From NCBI RefSeq assembly GCF_020829645.1, contig NZ_JAIVFS010000092.1, forward strand, positions 1-33,676: a stretch of DNA of 33,676 nt, given 5' to 3'. Below are positions 15,057 to 21,648 of the stretch, piece after piece; within the stretch, counting starts at the first letter, position 1, and each line of letters starts with the position of its first letter. The position numbers were made by a program, and so were the translations under genes. A model generated the notes under the pieces. The model saw only the letters and a program-made list of their open reading frames with translations. It had not been told where the DNA came from and searched no databases. Source of the DNA: Nostoc mirabile CHAB5784 (GTDB taxonomy: Bacteria > Cyanobacteriota > Cyanobacteriia > Cyanobacteriales > Nostocaceae).

Positions 15057-15884
15057 TTAGTCCAGTGCTAGCATCTCTGCTGAAAAGTAGTCTAATAGGT
15101 TTAAATACATTGGTTTTAAATCCTTGAAATTGTCAATTGATTTCTTAACCATTGTTCCCAGAGCTTGTAATATTAACCCTTGTTCTAGTACCTGATTTAA
15201 ATCCGACTCATTTAATTTATTTAAATGGTAATAAACTAACAAATCTAATGATTGAGCTATCAATAAATTTGCCGACCTTATAACCAAATCTTCATAAACA
15301 TATTCATAACTGCTGACTGACCTTAGTACTGTCTTCAATACTTGAAAATATCTAGTTCTGGAGTCAATACTATTTAAATCAATAGTCTGAGGACAGCTAG
15401 CTGGCAATGGAAGCTTTTTTAAAATAAACTTTAAATATAAATCAATACTATTTGATGACCAAGAATCACTATTTTGAAAATACAAATACTTAATCAAAGA
15501 ATCTTTCTGAGAATAATCTATTTGTTGAAATAAGTATTTTGGTTGCTCGATTGCAATCATCGTGACATCATTTTTAAACACTGGCATCACATTTGTTCTT
15601 ACCCATTGCATAAATTGTTTGACTACATTGTGTTCTACTATTGTTAGTGATATTAATGAGTGAATCGATAGAGCGCTGAGTGTCGATACCAAACTCACTT
15701 GATTATTCTCCATCATCACTAATCGTTTCTGAACTTCAATTGACCTCACTAAATCATCATTTATTGGAGCTACTATTTGCAATACATCCACTGCAAATAA
15801 CTCTAGCCCTGATGGTGTTGCTATTACTCTTACCACATAAGTTGATGGATGCTCAAATTCCCAATATCGCCAAACTTCTACCAT
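15057..15884 (-). CDS. BRO-N-like (antirepressor-type) protein
   Basis: 275 residues. The N-terminal about 110 residues follow the BRO-N plan. EFEHPSTYVVRVIATPSGLE is followed by LFAVDVLQIVAP (compare wFvakDVc..Lg), then a helical stretch and FMQWVRTNVMPVF (compare F..WV..evlP.i). BRO-N domains bind DNA and occur in phage antirepressors and mobile-element regulators. The C-terminal part (about 120-275) is helical and unfamiliar. GTGGAG just ahead of ATG 15884 is a ribosome-binding site. It is the first gene of a four-gene run, so it may regulate that run. The match to BRO-N is by pattern only and moderately sure. Confidence 0.5.
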   Translation of the reverse strand: MVEVWRYWEFEHPSTYVVRVIATPSGLELFAVDVLQIVAPINDDLVRSIEVQKRLVMMENNQVSLVSTLSALSIHSLISLTIVEHNVVKQFMQWVRTNVMPVFKNDVTMIAIEQPKYLFQQIDYSQKDSLIKYLYFQNSDSWSSNSIDLYLKFILKKLPLPASCPQTIDLNSIDSRTRYFQVLKTVLRSVSSYEYVYEDLVIRSANLLIAQSLDLLVYYHLNKLNESDLNQVLEQGLILQALGTMVKKSIDNFKDLKPMYLNLLDYFSAEMLALD

Positions 15885-16356
15885 TTCTCCACTAACTCTT
15901 TTGTTCTTTTTCCTCCTCTTATTGCAAAAGCTAGCTTTTTACCATAAGAAGATACGTTAGATACTTGAAGAAGAATTCAGCTATTTTGAATGAGTGTTGC
16001 CCATGCTGAATTCTTACTTAGACACTATGGCATATTCCCCCACTTTAAAGGAATCGCTCGAAGTCTAAAAAAATATCGTACTTCTGGCTATTGCTTTTTG
16101 TTGACATCCTGTTATAAGATTAGCCTTTTTCTTTGGATAAGATTAAATTACCCGAAAAAGTTCAAGTTTTTTAATAGTTAATTACTCTTTTTAGCTTGCT
16201 ATTTAAAATCGAATCAATATATATTATTTAGAATGAGATTTAGCTAAAATAATTTCGTTAAATGCATAAAATTATTTGACTAACAATCAGCTATATCTAG
16301 CTCTCTTACTATCTAATTTACTCACAATAAATTGTCGGCTATCAGGTGAGAATAAT
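15885..16356. other. Intergenic region between divergent genes
   Basis: It separates the minus-strand BRO-N operon from the plus-strand lipoprotein gene. It holds an 11-bp inverted repeat, AAGAATTCAGC (15971-15981) and its complement (16005-16015), of the same sequence family as the element at 6831. It is otherwise A+T-rich. A 63-codon ORF (15990-16181) has no credible protein features. Promoters for both directions are expected here but I cannot point to convincing boxes. Confidence 0.5.
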
Positions 16357-17010
16357 ATGCTTTTCAAAACTTCAAAAATTGCCATTAGTTTAGCTTTGCT
16401 CGTCAGTGGTGGTATCATCTCTTGCCAGAGTAAAACGCCTGAACAGATTGCCCACGAAACAGAACTTGAACTGATTGCAGCAAAGCAAAAAGCAGAAGCA
16501 TCTGCTGTCAAAGAGTTTGTTGACAGTACTCCTGATTTATACAAAGTCAATTGGAAAGTTTGTAGTGACGGGTTTCTCGAGCGATACAACAACGGCTGTA
16601 ACGAAAGTCGAGATGTCCGATCTATTGGTTTTTCTGAAGCCGTCCTTGTTTGGGGGCCTGTTCAAGAGGTGAAATTTGTCACTAAGCCTCATTTTAGTTT
16701 CAATATGCAGAATGTTGGTTTATTCGTCAAATCTAAAGGTTGTCTCTTATTGGGTAAACCCGAAGGAGGAGAGCAGTTTTACAAAATACACGAATTTTCA
16801 CTCAAAAAAGGTTCTACCCTTCCAAATCCTGACAGCACTAAAATTGATAAACTTTCCCCAGAAGATAAAGTCCAAGCTATACGAGCAGCCATTGATAATG
16901 CCGAAACCGAAATTGCATCTTTAAACAATTTCGGTGTTTCTTCCACTGTATTTATGCCGAATACTGCAAAACAACCTTGTCTCACCCTTGAAAAATGGAA
17001 AAAGCTATAA
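16357..17010 (+). CDS. Lipoprotein of unknown function
   Basis: ATG 16357 is chosen because AGGTGAG lies seven bases upstream and a lipoprotein signal follows: KTSKIAISLALLVSGGIISC, with the lipobox IISC and acylated Cys near residue 23. The 218-residue precursor continues with a short charged helix (EQIAHETELELIAAKQKAEA), then a domain with several cysteines (VCSDGFLERYNNGC; SKGCLLL; KQPCLTL) and a final helix. Exclusion-type lipoproteins occur on conjugative plasmids, but nothing here shows that role. Monocistronic by spacing. Confidence 0.6.
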   Translation: MLFKTSKIAISLALLVSGGIISCQSKTPEQIAHETELELIAAKQKAEASAVKEFVDSTPDLYKVNWKVCSDGFLERYNNGCNESRDVRSIGFSEAVLVWGPVQEVKFVTKPHFSFNMQNVGLFVKSKGCLLLGKPEGGEQFYKIHEFSLKKGSTLPNPDSTKIDKLSPEDKVQAIRAAIDNAETEIASLNNFGVSSTVFMPNTAKQPCLTLEKWKKL

Positions 17011-17582
17011 ATTCACAACTGTTTGAATAACTATGCTTTCGACGAGTGCAGTTCCTCCCATAACACCAAGCGGGAATGCACTCGATTGCTTTTTGGGTAG
17101 CGTGATTCTCTTATAGCATGAACCGCTTTGACAACATGAAAAAGAGAGCGAAGCTTCAACTTACTCAAATACTTTACAATAGGTCTGAAACTGTCAATTC
17201 CTTTCCAATTCACTCGATGTCGTTTCATAACTATACGACTGTCGCAAGGTATAGTTAATTCCAAACTTAGGCATAGAATGAATTGTCACGGGGGCATCGC
17301 ACAGGAAGATTCTCGCTCAGTGCCTAACAAACTCGGATTTTATACCTGGGAGGGGTAGAAGCAATACGGTTCGGATAAGCACTATGAACTTTCCTTGTGG
17401 TCTGGGAAAAGGTTTTGGGGTAAGGGGTAAAAGATGTATTTAAAACCTTTCCCCTTTAACCGAACCGTATTGAGGGTAGAAGTTAGTTAATAACAGCAGT
17501 TGCTCATTTGACGATTAGCGATAACGCACATTTTGGCGCTACTGTTGTATCAGAACAGAATCTCTCAACTCCGAATTAACTC
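17011..17582. other. Intergenic region with a nested MITE
   Basis: No convincing gene. A 77-codon minus-strand ORF (17031-17264) has a basic, His/Arg-rich product with no motif and could be a remnant. The region contains the second ATACGGTTCGG-family element and ends at the start of the RecD-like gene. Confidence 0.5.
17362..17472. mobile_element. MITE-like element, ATACGGTTCGG family, copy 2
   Basis: The ends are CAATACGGTTCGG (17362-17374) and its complement CCGAACCGTATTG (17460-17472), a perfect 13-bp terminal inverted repeat. The flanking 9-mer GGGTAGAAG occurs at 17353-17361 and again at 17474-17482; extended to 10 bp it has one mismatch. This is a target duplication. Internal similarity to the element at 13903-14019 (TCGGATAAGC, GTGGTCTGGGAAAAGG, CCTTTCCCCTTTAACC) defines the family. 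Non-coding, about 111 bp. Confidence 0.8.
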
Positions 17583-19076
17583 ATGATGAGTCTCCGTCAA
17601 GTCGAGAAATTTCCATCGTTAACCTTGTCTGAAATTCAGCAGTATTTAGAGAGCGGGCTGTTTCGTGGCATCGGCAAGAAAACTGCTCAAACTCTTGTCA
17701 AACACTTTGGAACTTCAACCTTATCAGTGTTAGACAATGCTCCAGAGAAACTAGGTTCAATTCCTGAGCTTAGTACTTATCGAATCACCGCAATTACTTC
17801 ATCTTGGTCATTAAGTAAAACTAATCCTAACTTTGGGGTTATTACTCAACTTCTGGCTGTGGGAACTTCATTAAAATTAGCCTTAAAAATTTGTGACCAT
17901 TACGGACACCAAACGTCTTCTGTACTACAAAACAACCCTTATCGCCTAGCAGATGAAGTCGATGGTATTGGTTTTAAAACTGCTGATGAGCTAGCGATAT
18001 CTTTAGGAATCTCACTTGATAGTGAGACTCGCTATGCTTCATCTCTAATCCATGTTTTGAAATCGGCAATGCAAGAAGGTAATTGTTTCCTTCCCTCATC
18101 GCAATTACTTGCCGCCGCTATGGATGCGCTCAACCATACTTTGCATACACCTGATATTCAATCTTTAAGTACTATTCTTGCTAAGTTAATAGATAAGGGA
18201 ACTTTAATTTCTGGTGATGGAGAGAGCGTTTACCTGAAAGCTGCTTACCGTGCTGAACTTTCTGTGGCTTTAAAAATTCAAGCTCACCTGAATCAACCGA
18301 CTCGTCCGAAAGAACATCTTGAACACTGGTTAGTAAATCTTCAAGCAGCTGACTATCGCCAACTCTCACGCTTGAGCGATGAACAACTTAGTGCTTTGGT
18401 CATGGCAGCTAAACATCCAATCAGCATTATTACTGGTGGCCCTGGTCGCGGCAAAACCCATGTTCTGAAAACTTTAGTGGAATGGTTGACTTCAATTAGG
18501 GCAACTATTGCTCTTACCGCCCCCACTGGAAAAGCTGCTAACCGAATGAAAGATGCCACAGGCATGGAAGCGAGTACCATTCACCGTCTACTTCAGTGGC
18601 AGGGAGTTGGGCAAGCTTTCCTTTATAACGAAGAGAATCTGCTTGCTCTCGACTGGCTGATTGTTGATGAATTTTCAATGGTAGATATATTCCTGTTTAA
18701 TTCTCTACTCAAAGCAATGCCAGCCAAAACCCAAATTTTGTTGGTAGGAGACTCTGACCAATTACCTTTACTCATTTCACCCCCTGATGAATTAGCAAAT
18801 ATTTGGCGCAGATTAGGCAATGCTACCAAATCTCCAAGAACAGCATCTACTCTTACCATTGCTTCGAGATTGCAACAACGCCAATTGACTGCAACACAAG
18901 GACAGATGACAACTATTGGTAGTCTTGCACAAAATATGTATGAGTCCAAATTTGGTTATCGTCCTTCAAAGCAACCCGAACTTGTCGGCAAGTTTCGCTT
19001 TAACACTTATCATTATGAAACTTCTTCAGTTGAGTTAATTGATTCGGCAATTGATGCAGTTCTCCGTAACCAATAA
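17583..19076 (+). CDS. RecD2-like helicase, truncated and fused to an unrelated C-terminus
   Basis: 497 residues. The first 400 follow RecD2/TraA-type helicases. They carry helix-hairpin-helix motifs (RGIGKKTAQTLVKHFG, DGIGFKTADELA), then motif I GGPGRGKT (Lys291), motif Ia ALTAPTGKAANRM with STIHRLLQW, motif II VDEFSMVD (Asp362-Glu363) and motif III VGDSDQLP (Gly389-Asp390). Directly after this, where SVGPG and the second RecA domain (motifs IV-VI) should follow, the sequence changes to about 100 unrelated residues (SPPDELANIWRRLGN... IGSLAQNMYESKFGYRPS...NTYHYETSSVELIDSAI). RecD2 proteins are usually about 700 or more residues, so this one cannot act as a normal motor. The new tail resembles modules following BRO-N domains (weak impression). 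Confidence 0.8.
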   Translation: MMSLRQVEKFPSLTLSEIQQYLESGLFRGIGKKTAQTLVKHFGTSTLSVLDNAPEKLGSIPELSTYRITAITSSWSLSKTNPNFGVITQLLAVGTSLKLALKICDHYGHQTSSVLQNNPYRLADEVDGIGFKTADELAISLGISLDSETRYASSLIHVLKSAMQEGNCFLPSSQLLAAAMDALNHTLHTPDIQSLSTILAKLIDKGTLISGDGESVYLKAAYRAELSVALKIQAHLNQPTRPKEHLEHWLVNLQAADYRQLSRLSDEQLSALVMAAKHPISIITGGPGRGKTHVLKTLVEWLTSIRATIALTAPTGKAANRMKDATGMEASTIHRLLQWQGVGQAFLYNEENLLALDWLIVDEFSMVDIFLFNSLLKAMPAKTQILLVGDSDQLPLLISPPDELANIWRRLGNATKSPRTASTLTIASRLQQRQLTATQGQMTTIGSLAQNMYESKFGYRPSKQPELVGKFRFNTYHYETSSVELIDSAIDAVLRNQ

Positions 19077-19083
19077 ATGTTCT

Positions 19084-19180
19084 AACCTTTGATGCCGTAA
19101 GGCGTTGAGCGCGAAAAAAATTTACCTGGCTTCATCGGGTTAATGCCTGCCCAAACCTTTGATGCCGTAAGGCGTTGAGC
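19084..19180. repeat. Two direct repeats of 27 bp
   Basis: The unit begins AACCTTTGATGCCGTAAGG and ends CGTTGAGC. Copies at 19084-19110 and 19154-19180 are identical, separated by 43 bp, directly after the RecD-like gene. Two copies only, with no further array or cas genes, so this is an interspersed cyanobacterial repeat rather than a CRISPR. Confidence 0.75.
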
Positions 19181-19188
19181 ATAGTAAT

Positions 19189-19398
19189 TCAGTCTGTAAC
19201 ACCATATTCACGCTCAATCAAACCCAACAGCTTTTCTTCCACAGCCGTTAGATAAGGACAGTTTAGCTTCCCCAATGACTGCAACTCTCTTTTTGACTGT
19301 CTCCAAAGAGCGAATTGGAATACACTATTTTTATGCCATCGCCTGGGCGTGGGCGCTTGAGCCGGGAGCTTCCATTGGCTACTGCTTAACTTACACTT
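19189..19398 (-). pseudogene. Possible remnant reading frame (C-terminal fragment)
   Basis: On the minus strand a frame without a start codon stays open for 69 codons from 19398 to the TGA at 19189-19191. It reads protein-like (FQFALWRQSKRELQSLGKL, then LTAVEEKLLGLIEREYGVTD), more so than the plus-strand ORF across the same bases. It may be the end of a deleted gene. I do not recognise a family. Confidence 0.3.
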
Positions 19399-19407
19399 TT
19401 AAAATCT

Positions 19408-19641
19408 ATGGCTATTCCAGCAGCAGAGTTAAAAATCGGGCAATCAGTAAGGTATTTAATCGGCACTCGAAGCGGCATGAGCGCGGCAATCACCGATATC
19501 AGCAAATCATCTCTTAGCATCAAAAATACTTATATTGTTACTTTGACCTTTGATGATGATTCACTACCAAATCACTTAAAAACACAACAACTAACTGTTT
19601 ATGACGAATTGCTGTCAGGTTGTGAAATAATCACATTTTAA
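19408..19641 (+). CDS. Small beta-rich protein, unknown
   Basis: 77 residues with a compact beta pattern: LKIGQSVRYLIGTRSGMSAAITDI, then TYIVTLTFDDDSLPNHLKTQQLTVYDEL. The periodicity suggests an SH3-like or KOW-type barrel, but no motif is diagnostic. No strong ribosome-binding site is visible upstream of ATG 19408. It converges on the minus-strand coiled-coil gene at 19705. Function unknown. Confidence 0.5.
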   Translation: MAIPAAELKIGQSVRYLIGTRSGMSAAITDISKSSLSIKNTYIVTLTFDDDSLPNHLKTQQLTVYDELLSGCEIITF

Positions 19642-19704
19642 AAAATGAAAATTGGCAACAGCAGAGCGCACATTCGCCGCTACAAGTTGAAATTAATTAA
19701 AATA

Positions 19705-20340
19705 CTAACTTGCCGGCTGATATAATCCCGTATTTTCGTTAAATTCCCACCCTAATCCTGCTCTATCTTTGCCCTTACACCATGCTACAAAAAGCGGTGG
19801 GAGAAGATTAATTCGCTCCTTGCGTACAGTTTCAAGACTTACACCAAGTCTAGAAGCTAAACCTTCTTCGGTTAATGGTTGCATTCGGGGAATATGCCCT
19901 TGGAAGGATGAATTATTGTAGTACGATTTTTGACCTCGCTTTTGTTGGTTGTTGAGATAGTTTTGAATTTTTATAATCGCCTCAGCTAACTGTGTCATTC
20001 GGGCACACGTCCCCTCCACTTTTTGTTCTAAATCGGCGAGATTATGAATTGCTGTGGTTTGCTTGCTATTAGATTCACTTGCAAACTCGGACTCGAGCTT
20101 ATCAAGTCTTTCGCAAATAGCTATTATCGTTTCATTGATCGGGCTGCTGTGACTATTGTTACCAGCAACCAAGTACTCCTCAACACTTGCCTTAATCTTA
20201 GAATCTAGGCGTTTGTCTAAATCATTAATTGCATCAAGCTTATCTTGGGAATCGTCTAAGTAGAGTTCGATAAATTCGATCAGCGTGGCTGTTGCCGTTG
20301 TGCCTTTCGAGTTGCAACGGGCGATAAACTGCTCCCACAT
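19705..20340 (-). CDS. Coiled-coil DNA-binding-type plasmid protein
   Basis: 211 residues. The N-terminus (MWEQFIARCNSKGTTATATLIEFIELYLDD) has the spacing of a ribbon-helix-helix-type segment. Residues about 35-135 form a coiled coil (ERLDKLESEF, LADLEQKVEGTCARMTQL, IIKIQNYLNNQQ). The C-terminus has a helix-turn-helix-like stretch LTEEGLASRLGVSLETVRKERINL followed by a conserved-looking W.KGKDRAGLGWEF tail. This architecture suits a plasmid regulator or a relaxosome/partition accessory. A 22-bp perfect palindrome about 100 bp upstream (20445-20466) could be its operator. Exact family not recognised. Confidence 0.6.
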   Translation of the reverse strand: MWEQFIARCNSKGTTATATLIEFIELYLDDSQDKLDAINDLDKRLDSKIKASVEEYLVAGNNSHSSPINETIIAICERLDKLESEFASESNSKQTTAIHNLADLEQKVEGTCARMTQLAEAIIKIQNYLNNQQKRGQKSYYNNSSFQGHIPRMQPLTEEGLASRLGVSLETVRKERINLLPPLFVAWCKGKDRAGLGWEFNENTGLYQPAS

Positions 20341-20893
20341 CCTTTGGTCACAGTTGAAAGATGCTAATTTTTTTTCCGCCCTGTATTGCTCATGGAGAGC
20401 GTATCATCTAGGTAAACTGGGACTGTCCACGCTTATTAAATCGTGTAATTCATCATGATGAATTACCTTGATACTATCATCGCCAAATGTGTCAGCGCAT
20501 TCTTCAAGCGATGGCTTTTAGAAGAGATGTTATTGCCAACGGCTACCATTGGCGATCAAAAATTATCTCAGGCTTAAACACTTGCTCCCTTGCCTTATCT
20601 AATTTTTGATCACCGAAACAGTGCTGAGTACTTAGTTATATTGCTGAGTAAAAAAGCAATAATTGCATTCAGTACAGTCAGTCTGTACCCCTACTCAAAA
20701 GCTAGCTACGCGTAGCGTCTCTAAAAGTTGCCCCTGCTTTTAAGCCCTGGAAAAAAATAAATATTTATTTCGAGATTATTGCACGAGAAATAATGCATTC
20801 ATCCTTGCTTCAATCCCCTAAGATAAATCTGAGCGGTTACTCAGCACTCAGCACTCTTTAACTTAAAACTGTTTTGTTCTGATCGCTGATAGG
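20341..20893. other. Intergenic region with palindromes
   Basis: About 550 bp without a gene, between the divergent coiled-coil protein and tyrosine recombinase genes. It holds a 22-bp perfect palindrome (20445-20466) and a hairpin with arms GATCAAAAATTA (20554-20565) and its complement (20600-20611). A repeat-like GCTACGCGTAGC stretch lies near 20704, and GCACTCAGCACTC is at 20844-20856. Promoters for both genes should lie here. Confidence 0.5.
20445..20466. promoter_or_regulatory. 22-bp perfect palindrome, candidate operator
   Basis: The half-site GTAATTCATCA is followed without a spacer by its exact reverse complement. It lies about 105 bp upstream of the minus-strand coiled-coil DNA-binding-type gene. 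It is not repeated elsewhere in the window that I can see. Role as an operator is inferred. Confidence 0.5.
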
Positions 20894-21571
20894 ATGATTA
20901 ACTATCGGGGGTTCGGGGCTGTGAAAATTGACCGTCACGGGAAGGCAAAGGTTTTGTCGCCGGAAGAAATCGGGCGTCTATTCACTTCGGGGTTGACCAC
21001 AGTCCGAGATAGAACACTTGGTGCGGTGATGCTGTACACTGCTTGTCGTGTCTCCGAATGCGTCACCCTAAAAATTCAGGATATTTATGACAGCAGAAGG
21101 CAAGTCAGGCCAGAACTGAATATTCGCAAAGGCAGCACGAAGGGGAAGCTGTCCACTCGTACAATTCCTGTGCTGGATGAACTGCGACATCACTTGGAAC
21201 TCTATAAACCAAAAGTTTCTTACGATCGCTATCTTTTCCCAGGACGCTGGGGGCGCGGTCATTTGCATGAGGATTACGCAGCACTGATTTTTCGGAGAGG
21301 GTGCAAACGGGTAGACATTGAAGGCGCAAGTACTCACAGTTGCCGGAGAACTGCACTGACGCTGATGAGCAATGCGGGAATTCCACTGAGAGTGATTCAG
21401 CAAATCAGCGGACATCGAAATTTGGAGCAACTGCAAGAGTATCTCGACGTTGAAGCGTCGCAAGTTCGGGGTGCGATCGCGGCGTTGTCGATGCTGACAC
21501 CGCCATCAGGTAGCAGCAGTAAAAATGACTTGGTAAGTGAGAATCACACAGAGTTATTCACAGATTTCTAG
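20894..21571 (+). CDS. Tyrosine recombinase/integrase (catalytic domain)
   Basis: 225 residues with the full active-site set: Arg52 (TACRVSE), the lysine in GSTKGK (83-85), H148-x-x-R151 (THSCRRTALT), His174 (SGHRNL) and nucleophile Tyr183 (QEYLDVE). The N-terminal SAM-like core-binding domain of XerC/XerD-type enzymes is missing or reduced to about 20 residues. So this is a minimal recombinase, or the product of truncation. It could resolve plasmid multimers or move a gene cassette. No attachment site was identified. The gene faces the replication protein gene tail to tail. Confidence 0.85.
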   Translation: MINYRGFGAVKIDRHGKAKVLSPEEIGRLFTSGLTTVRDRTLGAVMLYTACRVSECVTLKIQDIYDSRRQVRPELNIRKGSTKGKLSTRTIPVLDELRHHLELYKPKVSYDRYLFPGRWGRGHLHEDYAALIFRRGCKRVDIEGASTHSCRRTALTLMSNAGIPLRVIQQISGHRNLEQLQEYLDVEASQVRGAIAALSMLTPPSGSSSKNDLVSENHTELFTDF

Positions 21572-21648
21572 ATCGGAAAATGCACCAATTCCGATCTAGA
21601 CAGAAAGATTGCCAGATCAGGTCTATAACGATTTTCCCAAAAAGTCAT

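Noticed and set aside
15990..16181. 63-codon plus-strand ORF
   Set aside because: It overlaps an inverted repeat, has no ribosome-binding site and no recognisable features.
17031..17264. 77-codon minus-strand ORF with basic product
   Set aside because: No motif, no ribosome-binding site evident; could be a remnant but not supportable as a gene.
19084..19180. Two identical 27-bp repeats with a 43-bp gap, looking like a mini CRISPR
   Set aside because: Only two copies, no further spacers and no cas genes; the sequence looks like an interspersed cyanobacterial repeat.
19275..19517. 80-codon plus-strand ORF
   Set aside because: It overlaps the better-supported gene at 19408-19641 in another frame, and the opposite strand reads more like protein over its first part.
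21068..21463. Minus-strand ORFs of 131 and 93 codons
   Set aside because: Antisense shadows of the tyrosine recombinase, which has all its catalytic residues.
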